A stretch of DNA of 5,108 nt, taken from Tissierellia bacterium. GTDB taxonomy: Bacteria; Bacillota; Clostridia; Tissierellales; Tissierellaceae. The DNA is taken from positions 1-5,108 of the forward strand of contig JAAYLY010000191.1 of assembly GCA_012521625.1 (NCBI GenBank), written 5' to 3'. Positions within the stretch are counted from its first letter, which is position 1; every line of letters starts with the position of its first letter. Below are positions 1 through 4,496 of this stretch, one piece after another. The position numbers and the translations under genes are program-made. The notes under the pieces were generated by a model. The model had not been told where the DNA came from, ran no database searches, and saw nothing but the letters and a program-made list of their open reading frames with translations.

Positions 1-302
1 AATATAGCCTAAGGGAGTTAGAGGGGACTGAAGAACTATTTAAATGCGATTCCGTCATCATAGCCGTAAGCCAAAGCCCTAAGAATAATATAGTAGTCAA
101 CAACAGGGGCTTTAGAACCATTAGGGACGGCCTCCTTTACGTTAACGAATTAGGTGAAACCAGCCGCAGGGGTGTATTTGCTTCTGGAGATGTGGTGACC
201 GGGGCTAAAACCGTAGTAGAAGCAGTTGTCCATGCCAAGGTAGTAGCTGACTCTATAGATCGATATTGCAGATATGAAAGAGAAGTTAGCAACTTAGAAT
301 AG
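1..302 (+). CDS. FAD-dependent NAD(P)H oxidoreductase, GltD-like, C-terminal fragment
   Basis: The reading frame enters from the left edge and stops at TAG 300-302, leaving 99 complete codons. The fragment has the usual ending of GltD-like pyridine nucleotide-disulfide oxidoreductases. First comes a strand reading SVIIAVSQSP, the end of the NAD(P)-binding domain. A segment about a product strand (GLLYVNELGETSRRGVFA) follows, then the second FAD-binding motif ASGDVVTGAKTVVEAV at about 180-227, whose GD pair normally contacts the flavin, and a final helix. Family members pass electrons between NAD(P)H, FAD and iron-sulfur clusters, as glutamate synthase small subunits or related stand-alone reductases. 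The substrate cannot be fixed because the N-terminal iron-sulfur and FAD domains lie outside the window. The tail after the FAD motif is short and ends in charged residues, as is common. The family call is fairly secure; the exact function is not. Confidence 0.8.
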   Translation, partial: YSLRELEGTEELFKCDSVIIAVSQSPKNNIVVNNRGFRTIRDGLLYVNELGETSRRGVFASGDVVTGAKTVVEAVVHAKVVADSIDRYCRYEREVSNLE

Positions 303-308
303 CTACTA

Positions 309-347
309 AAGATAAGACATATTGATTTATTCAGTATGTCCTATCTT
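309..347 (+). terminator. Imperfect hairpin downstream of the GltD-like gene, possible terminator
   Basis: Arms 309-321 and 335-347 form a 13-bp stem around a 13-base loop. In a plus-strand RNA there is one internal A·C mismatch (315/341). In a minus-strand RNA the same position is a G·U pair, so the stem is fully paired. It begins 6 bases after the stop codon, where a terminator would be expected, but what follows is TCTTG rather than a clean U tract. It could be a weak or factor-assisted terminator, or a 3'-end stabilising stem. Confidence 0.4.
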
Positions 348-350
348 GTC

Positions 351-379
351 TTGTAAGGATTTCGGTCATACAGTTAAAT
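351..379 (+). promoter_or_regulatory. Weak sigma-A-like promoter candidate for the ODP/HD-GYP operon
   Basis: TTGTAA (351-356) and TTAAAT (374-379) are separated by 17 bases, each matching 4 of 6 consensus positions. This would give a 5' leader of about 120 bases before the ATG at 508. A perfect TATAAT lies at 420-425, but no recognisable -35 box sits 16-18 bases upstream of it. The rest of the 303-507 spacer is AT-rich and shows no other clear feature apart from the hairpin at 309-347 and the ribosome binding site AAGGAG at 492-497. Read-through from the upstream gene is also possible. Confidence 0.25.
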
Positions 380-507
380 TGTATAAGTATTTTAAGGCAG
401 CATTCCTAAGAATTATTATTATAATCTGCATAATTATTCAAAAAATTCTTCAAATAAGGGCCATTATATCATTGGTAATTATAAAATAGGTAAGGAGAGC
501 AGATTAA

Positions 508-1341
508 ATGATTAATTACAATGAAGATTTGGATTATTTACAACCCATTCAAATAGCCGATGGGATCTATTGGATAGGTTTCTACGACGATAATGCAGGG
601 CTCCATTGCAATCCATATTTAATTGTAGAAGGGGACGAGGCTGTAATAATCGATGGAGGTAGCAGGGACCATTTTAGTACAGTTATGTTGAAGATCCTTA
701 GACTAGGTGTTAAACCTAAAAATATCAACCGTTTGATATATTCACACTTTGATCCAGACCTTTGTGGTAATCTGCCCCATCTTGAAGCCTTAATAGATAG
801 TCCGGAATTAAGGATTATATCCCATAAGGAAAACAACACCTTCCTCAACTATTACTCCTCTGTTACACCTAAGCTTTGTATAGAAGATTTAGGTTTTGAG
901 CATACCTTTAAAACAGGTCGGAAATTAAAGTTTTATCTGACACCCTATGCCCATGCACCAGGCAATTTTATAACTTACGACTGCAAAACAGGGACTCTTT
1001 TTACTAGCGATATTTTCGGTTCTTATGATGAAACCTGGAATTTATATGGCTCCCTAAATGAGGAGTGCCATAGCTGTAATCCTGAAAAATCCTGCCCCAC
1101 CTATAAGACCAGCTGTCCCATCTATGGCATAATAGAATTCCATAGGAAATCCATGAACTCTGCCAGTTCCTTAAGGTATGCCCTAGAGATAATAGAGGAA
1201 ATCGATCCAATCCTAGTAGCTCCTCAGCATGGTAGCTTAATAGTCTCCAAGAAGGACTTACAGACCATCATCCGAATCCTAAAGGAGGAAGAATATATAG
1301 GTTTCGACTACTTTTTACAGGAGAAGAGAAATGGAAGTTAA
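508..1341 (+). CDS. Stand-alone MBL-fold di-iron protein, ODP/flavodiiron type (putative O2/NO or Fe(II) sensor)
   Basis: A 277-residue cytosolic protein with the metallo-beta-lactamase core of flavodiiron proteins (FprA type). The ligand set is complete: H80, D82 and D84 in SHFDPDLCGN, H149 in PYAHAPGNF, D168 in LFTSDIFGS, and H241 in APQHGS. D82 stands where flavodiiron proteins usually have Glu. The protein ends about 36 residues after H241 with no flavodoxin (FMN) domain, so it lacks the built-in electron donor needed for efficient O2 or NO reduction. This matches the ODP (oxygen-binding di-iron protein) group, some of which act as sensors. A cysteine-rich stretch, C187-H-S-C190 with C196 and C203, sits after the D168 motif and could bind a metal or act as a redox switch. 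The start is supported by AAGGAG at 492-497, 10 bases upstream. The end overlaps the HD-GYP gene by 11 bases, implying co-translation. The fold and di-iron site are well supported; the sensing role is inferred. Confidence 0.85.
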   Translation: MINYNEDLDYLQPIQIADGIYWIGFYDDNAGLHCNPYLIVEGDEAVIIDGGSRDHFSTVMLKILRLGVKPKNINRLIYSHFDPDLCGNLPHLEALIDSPELRIISHKENNTFLNYYSSVTPKLCIEDLGFEHTFKTGRKLKFYLTPYAHAPGNFITYDCKTGTLFTSDIFGSYDETWNLYGSLNEECHSCNPEKSCPTYKTSCPIYGIIEFHRKSMNSASSLRYALEIIEEIDPILVAPQHGSLIVSKKDLQTIIRILKEEEYIGFDYFLQEKRNGS

Positions 1342-2218
1342 AAAGCTCTTTAAGTTTATAGAAAATAATAATACTGAGGATAAGTTGATTAGACTCCAGC
1401 TAGATCGATTTGCCGACAAAATAGATAATCAGATCCAGAATAAGTTGATGACAGACCTGATGGTTAAGTATGCTGATCTTTCCAAGAGCTTCGAAGAGAA
1501 GAATAAGCTATTGTTGGAGAATCGAAAAAAGCTACAAAAGTACAACCTACACCTGGAAGAGTTGGTAAATGAGAAGGTTAAGGAGATTACGGAAGCTCAA
1601 ATGGCAACTATCTTTGCTTTAGTTAAATTGGCAGAATCTCGTGACGATGAGACGGGCAACCATATTGAAAGGACGGCGGAACTATGTAGGCTACTAGCCA
1701 GCCTATTGAGAAAGCATACCGATTATAAGGAGCTAATAGATGAAAAATATATAGAAAACATCTATAAGGCCAGCCCCCTTCATGATATAGGTAAGGTGGG
1801 CATACCCGATGCAATCCTGCTAAAGAAGGGCAGGCTAAGTAAGGAAGAATTTGAGATAATGAAGACCCATGTAGATATAGGCTATAAAACCTTAAAGGAA
1901 GTCCATAGCCAATATAAGGGGAATTCTTTCCTACAGATGGGAATGGATATAACTAAGACCCACCATGAAAAGTGGGACGGGACCGGCTATCCAAGGGGCT
2001 TAGAGGGGCAAGATATCCCCCTTTCAGGCCGGATCATGGCCCTGGTAGACGTATATGATGCCCTGCGGTCTAAAAGGGTATATAAGGAAGCCTATTCCCA
2101 TGATAAAAGCTTAAATATAATCCTAGACAATAAGGCTAAGCACTTCGACCCCCTGCTGGTGGAAGTATTTGCAGATAGCCATCTGGAATTTATGAAGGTC
2201 CATGATTACTTCCAATAA
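1331..2218 (+). CDS. HD-GYP domain protein, probable cyclic-di-GMP phosphodiesterase
   Basis: A 295-residue soluble protein. Residues 1-45 are a charged, probably helical segment of no recognised family. Residues about 46-90 form a coiled coil (EKNKLLLENRKK, LEELVNEKVKEITEAQ) like the signalling linkers of RpfG-type proteins. Residues about 91-290 are the HD-GYP domain. All eight residues of a trinuclear metal site are visible: E107 and H111 (DDETGNHIERT), H151-D152 (SPLHDIGKVGIP), H180 (MKTHVDIG), H211-H212 and D240 (LVDVYDALRS). The signature HHEKWDGTGYP spans 211-221. The family hydrolyses cyclic-di-GMP to pGpG or GMP; some members act on other cyclic dinucleotides. There is no receiver, PAS or membrane segment, so input probably comes from a partner, and the overlapping upstream di-iron protein is the obvious candidate. 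AGGAG at 1319-1323, 7 bases before the ATG and inside the upstream gene, supports the start. Confidence 0.93.
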   Translation: MEVKKLFKFIENNNTEDKLIRLQLDRFADKIDNQIQNKLMTDLMVKYADLSKSFEEKNKLLLENRKKLQKYNLHLEELVNEKVKEITEAQMATIFALVKLAESRDDETGNHIERTAELCRLLASLLRKHTDYKELIDEKYIENIYKASPLHDIGKVGIPDAILLKKGRLSKEEFEIMKTHVDIGYKTLKEVHSQYKGNSFLQMGMDITKTHHEKWDGTGYPRGLEGQDIPLSGRIMALVDVYDALRSKRVYKEAYSHDKSLNIILDNKAKHFDPLLVEVFADSHLEFMKVHDYFQ

Positions 2219-2292
2219 TTCTTATAAATTTTACAAAATAAATTTAATAAATTATACAAAATGATTCTACTAAATCCCACAGTATATATCAT

Positions 2293-2316
2293 AATATGTT
2301 AATCAATATGTTAATC
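2293..2316. repeat. Perfect tandem duplication of a 12-bp unit
   Basis: The unit AATATGTTAATC occurs twice back to back (2293-2304 and 2305-2316) with no mismatch. It lies in the spacer between two convergent genes, about 25 bases before the terminator stem. The spacing of slightly more than one helical turn could suit a dimeric DNA-binding protein, but replication slippage in AT-rich DNA explains it equally well. The surrounding spacer (2219-2459) shows no gene; besides this repeat it holds only the terminator and the 2403-2420 repeat copy. Confidence 0.6.
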
Positions 2317-2341
2317 GATAGATTGTATAAAAGATTATTAC

Positions 2342-2380
2342 AAAAAAGACCTAAGAGATATGCTCCTAGGCCTTTTTTTT
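2342..2380. terminator. Rho-independent terminator, probably bidirectional
   Basis: A 12-bp core stem (2346-2357 with 2363-2374) closes a 5-base loop and is extended by A/T pairs from the flanking A and T runs. On the plus strand it ends in eight T's (2373-2380), a classic terminator tail for the ODP/HD-GYP operon, although the stem then has two A·C mismatches. Read on the minus strand both mismatches become G·U pairs, so the stem is fully paired, and it is followed by a T-rich tract. It therefore also serves the minus-strand FMN reductase gene, whose stop codon lies about 80 bases away. The position between convergent genes fits. Confidence 0.88.
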
Positions 2381-2402
2381 ATTTAATATACTAAAGTTTC
2401 TT

Positions 2403-2420
2403 CCCAGCTGATAAAACTAA
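2403..2420 (+). repeat. Left copy of an 18-bp direct repeat flanking the FMN reductase gene
   Basis: CCCAGCTGATAAAACTAA here matches the segment at 3161-3178 at 16 of 18 positions, in the same orientation; both copies are preceded by TT and a run of C's. The two copies bracket the minus-strand flavin reductase gene. They could be binding sites for a shared regulator, relics of an insertion, or coincidence. The same spacer also contains the 12-bp palindrome CTAAAATTTTAG at 2417-2428. Confidence 0.4.
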
Positions 2421-2459
2421 AATTTTAGCTAAACTAATGTATAGCTATAGCTTACCCCA

Positions 2460-3017
2460 CTACTCCCTAAGAGTTTTTAAGGCCTTGCTCCAGGCTATAA
2501 CCTGGTCGAATAGGGTTTGTACTGAGTCTTCATGGTGAGGCTGTGGTTTAAATACAGTCATATCCTCGAAGTCGGTAAAGAGTGAGAACATAACCTGCTG
2601 CCTTACGTCTGCCATCTGCAACTCACCAGCTATTAGCCTTAGGTGTTCTACAGCTCTAACTCCCATGGCGCTACCATAGCTTACAAAGCCTACGGCCTTG
2701 TTAGCCCATTCTTGAGCTAGGTAGTCAATGGCATTTTTCAAGGCCCCTGGTACGGAGTGGTTGTACTCTGGAGTAACCATAATGTAGCCGTCGAATTGCT
2801 CAATCTTTTCTGACCATTTTAAGGTATGGTCCCTAGTATACTGCCTATATCCTGCTGGCATAGGTTCATCCAATAGGGGAAGGTCATAGTCTGCTATATC
2901 TATCAGCTCAAACTCTGCATCTGTCCTCTTCTGTGCCCTTTCATAAACCCACTTTGCAACGGCTTCGGCATTTCTTCCAGGTCTAGTTGATCCTATGATT
3001 ATACCTATTTTTACCAT
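2460..3017 (-). CDS. NADPH-dependent FMN reductase family flavoprotein
   Basis: A 185-residue protein, a normal full length for the NADPH-dependent FMN reductase (flavodoxin-like fold) family. Strand 1 leads into the FMN phosphate-binding loop GSTRPGRN (residues 9-16). The second signature, TPEYNHSVPGALKNAIDYL (about 82-100), shapes the isoalloxazine pocket. The motif FVSYGSAMGVRAVEHLR (about 111-127) is the third flavin-contacting loop typical of this group. Members use NAD(P)H to reduce bound FMN and pass electrons to quinones, chromate, azo dyes or other acceptors; the physiological substrate here is unknown. No signal peptide or membrane segment is seen, so it is cytosolic. The start is fixed by GGAGG at 3025-3029 on the minus strand, 7 bases from the ATG. 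The gene stands alone, convergent with the HD-GYP operon and divergent from the L,D-transpeptidase gene. Confidence 0.92.
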   Translation of the reverse strand: MVKIGIIIGSTRPGRNAEAVAKWVYERAQKRTDAEFELIDIADYDLPLLDEPMPAGYRQYTRDHTLKWSEKIEQFDGYIMVTPEYNHSVPGALKNAIDYLAQEWANKAVGFVSYGSAMGVRAVEHLRLIAGELQMADVRQQVMFSLFTDFEDMTVFKPQPHHEDSVQTLFDQVIAWSKALKTLRE

Positions 3018-3079
3018 TCCACAACCTCCATTTATATATTTTATTTAATTACTGTCCATAAATATTAGATTCTGAAAAT

Positions 3080-3109
3080 AATATACCCTAATTATTAAAA
3101 AACTAACAA
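3080..3109 (-). promoter_or_regulatory. Candidate sigma-A promoter for the FMN reductase gene
   Basis: On the minus strand TTGTTA (3104-3109) and TATATT (3080-3085) are separated by 18 bases, giving a leader of roughly 55 bases. A second pair, TGGACA followed after 16 bases by TATAAA, lies closer to the gene but would start transcription inside or just after the ribosome binding site, so it is less likely. Confidence 0.4.
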
Positions 3110-3149
3110 AAGCTAAACAAAAGGGAAATCCAATATACCTATCTAATGA

Positions 3150-3214
3150 AATAATATTCCCCCAGCTGAATAAACTAATATAAGAGAATTTGAGAATTAA
3201 ATGGGGGAATTATT
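3150..3214 (+). promoter_or_regulatory. Inverted repeat that could mask the L,D-transpeptidase ribosome binding site
   Basis: The left arm 3150-3163 (AATAAT, a two-base bulge, then TCCCCC) is complementary to 3203-3214 (GGGGGAATTATT), giving 12 base pairs with a 39-base loop. The right arm is the purine-rich ribosome binding site directly before the ATG at 3215. If the transcript starts upstream of 3150, this pairing would hide the site. No convincing promoter was seen upstream, so this remains a structural candidate. The loop contains the 3161-3178 repeat copy except for its first C's, which belong to the left arm. Confidence 0.4.
3161..3178 (+). repeat. Right copy of the 18-bp direct repeat flanking the FMN reductase gene
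   Basis: Matches 2403-2420 at 16 of 18 positions in the same orientation. It lies in the leader or promoter region of the L,D-transpeptidase gene, and its first three bases are part of the C run that can pair with that gene's ribosome binding site. Confidence 0.4.
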
Positions 3215-4420
3215 ATGTCTTATAAAAAATTGTTAGCAATACTCTTATGTATTATTATCATTATAAGTTTAGCTAGAAGTAATTTTAGTTATAGATCGGA
3301 TATAAAAAATAAGTCCAAGACCCAAGTTAATACAGAAGAAAAGGGTATAGATAATAACGATAAAATAAGTGATGAAAATACCCCAGGGGTTAAGGCAGGG
3401 GATAATCAAGCTAAAGGGGATGAAGGCTTAGATCTAAATGATGATAAGATAATTGAGCTTGAGGACCATGAAGCCCATGAAGTCCATGAAGGCCAGGGGA
3501 AAACAGAAGATGTAGAAAGAGCATCAGGGGATAAAGAAGACTTTGAGGAAGTTCCAATCTATGAATTTAGAATAGATAAGCTGCAATTGAGGGAAGGTAT
3601 AGCCAATGAGGACGTATTAAGGCTTATTAGGTTTTTAAATATAAAGGGATTTGATTTAGAAGAGAGCTATTACTTTAATAGCCAGCTTAAGGAGGCAGTA
3701 AAAAAATACCAAAGGGAAAATGGTTTAGAAGCTGACGGTATAGTAGGGGCAAAGACTTTAAGTAGGATTAATCAGGATATGAGGGAAAGGCTAATATCCA
3801 TCCCCTATATAGAATTAAGCTTGCCGGAGCCAGTGCCAGTGGGTGATTGGCTGCTGGTAAATAAAGAGAGCAACACCCTCTACCATTATAAAAATAAGGA
3901 ATTAGTAAGAAGCTATCCAGTGGCCACGGGAAAATTACCTGAATTAACCCCGGAGGGAAAATTTACCATCATCATCAAGTTTGTAAATCCCTATTGGGGT
4001 GGTGCCGGCAGGTATGATCCGGTGGAAGGTGGTGCACCCAACAATCCTTTAGGAAAGAGATGGATGGGTTTAAATATTAAGGGTGGGAGAGTCTATGGAA
4101 TCCATGGAAACGCCAACTTCGACAGTATTGGTAAATACATCACCCTAGGCTGTATAAGGATGTTTAACGATGATGTAGAATACCTCTTCGACTTAATTGA
4201 CTACAACACCCCCGTTTGGATTTACTCAAGCCTTCCAGAAGCTCCTACTGAAATAGTAGTTAAGGGTGACAGGGCTAAGGAAACAGGAACCCTAAATGCA
4301 GCAGAAGGTGGAGAAGAGGGGGAAGAGGGTAATAATATAAAAGAAGTTGAAAGATTTAAAGATGGAAATTTATATAGGATACTGATGCTAGAATATAGAA
4401 AATATATTACTGAAGATTAA
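3215..4420 (+). CDS. Membrane-anchored L,D-transpeptidase (YkuD) with peptidoglycan-binding domain
   Basis: A 401-residue protein. Residues 1-20 are an uncleaved-looking signal anchor (KK followed by LLAILLCIIIIISLA); no lipobox is evident. Residues about 25-117 are an acidic, low-complexity extracellular linker. Residues about 121-187 resemble a PG_binding_1 domain (LKEAVKKYQRENGLEADGIVG, then AKTLSRIN). Residues about 211-337 are the YkuD domain: WLLVNKESNTLYHY at its start, H297-G298, and the catalytic motif TLGCIR with nucleophile C313 and R315. Such enzymes act outside the membrane and form 3-3 peptidoglycan cross-links, attach proteins, or exchange terminal D-amino acids. After YkuD comes an unusual charged tail (about 345-401), rich in Glu and Gly. 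The GGGGGAA at 3203-3209 supports the start. A CDF transporter gene follows 76 bases downstream, so co-transcription is possible; no terminator with a T tract was seen between them. Confidence 0.92.
   Translation: MSYKKLLAILLCIIIIISLARSNFSYRSDIKNKSKTQVNTEEKGIDNNDKISDENTPGVKAGDNQAKGDEGLDLNDDKIIELEDHEAHEVHEGQGKTEDVERASGDKEDFEEVPIYEFRIDKLQLREGIANEDVLRLIRFLNIKGFDLEESYYFNSQLKEAVKKYQRENGLEADGIVGAKTLSRINQDMRERLISIPYIELSLPEPVPVGDWLLVNKESNTLYHYKNKELVRSYPVATGKLPELTPEGKFTIIIKFVNPYWGGAGRYDPVEGGAPNNPLGKRWMGLNIKGGRVYGIHGNANFDSIGKYITLGCIRMFNDDVEYLFDLIDYNTPVWIYSSLPEAPTEIVVKGDRAKETGTLNAAEGGEEGEEGNNIKEVERFKDGNLYRILMLEYRKYITED
3466..3492 (+). repeat. Three in-frame 9-bp repeats encoding His-Glu-x triplets
   Basis: CCATGAAG recurs at 3466, 3475 and 3484 with a 9-base period and encodes HEA-HEV-HEG (residues 85-93) in the linker of the L,D-transpeptidase. 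It looks like a slippage-prone microrepeat in a disordered segment. The spaced histidines among acidic residues could bind divalent metal weakly, but this is only a possibility. Confidence 0.65.
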
Positions 4421-4474
4421 ATTTAGCCCAAAGCTAGGAAAAATATGTTAAAATTTAATGGTATTAAAGCAGAT

Positions 4475-4480
4475 AGGAGG
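4475..4480 (+). promoter_or_regulatory. Ribosome binding site of the CDF gene with unusually long spacing
   Basis: A full consensus AGGAGG lies 16 bases before the ATG at 4497, whereas 5-10 bases is usual. No ATG, GTG or TTG exists at normal spacing in the CDF frame, and the protein from 4497 begins MIKFLIRRFVKRHE, as expected for its family, so the start itself is probably right. Confidence 0.6.
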
Positions 4481-4496
4481 AAACAAGAGTAGACAG

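Noticed and set aside
420..425. Perfect TATAAT as a promoter -10 box for the ODP gene
   Set aside because: No -35-like hexamer at 16-18 bases upstream and no extended -10; the match is unremarkable in such AT-rich sequence.
582..848. Minus-strand open frame of 88 codons inside the ODP gene
   Set aside because: It lies fully inside a strongly recognisable gene on the other strand and its translation resembles no known family.
1004..1210. Minus-strand open frame of 68 codons inside the ODP gene
   Set aside because: Shadow of the plus-strand gene; its translation has no domain-like character.
1282..1288. AAGGAGG motif inside the ODP gene resembling a ribosome binding site
   Set aside because: No start codon follows at a usable distance; it encodes the KEEE stretch of the protein, and the downstream gene has its own site at 1319-1323.
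1623..1814. Minus-strand open frame of 63 codons inside the HD-GYP gene
   Set aside because: It overlaps the catalytic HD motif region of a clear gene and has no independent support.
2436..2451. Short palindrome and repeat TATAGCTATAGC near the end of the FMN reductase gene
   Set aside because: Too short and too simple in AT-rich DNA to support as a site.
508..3017. The ODP protein and the FMN reductase as a split flavodiiron oxygen reductase
   Set aside because: Flavodiiron enzymes need a flavodoxin or rubredoxin donor; the FMN reductase is on the opposite strand with its own promoter and terminator, so no coupling can be supported from sequence.
4416..4459. Inverted repeat ATTAAATTT / AAATTTAAT at the end of the L,D-transpeptidase gene as a terminator
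   Set aside because: The 9-bp stem is entirely A/T with a 26-base loop and no T tract, so it would be unstable and is likely chance.
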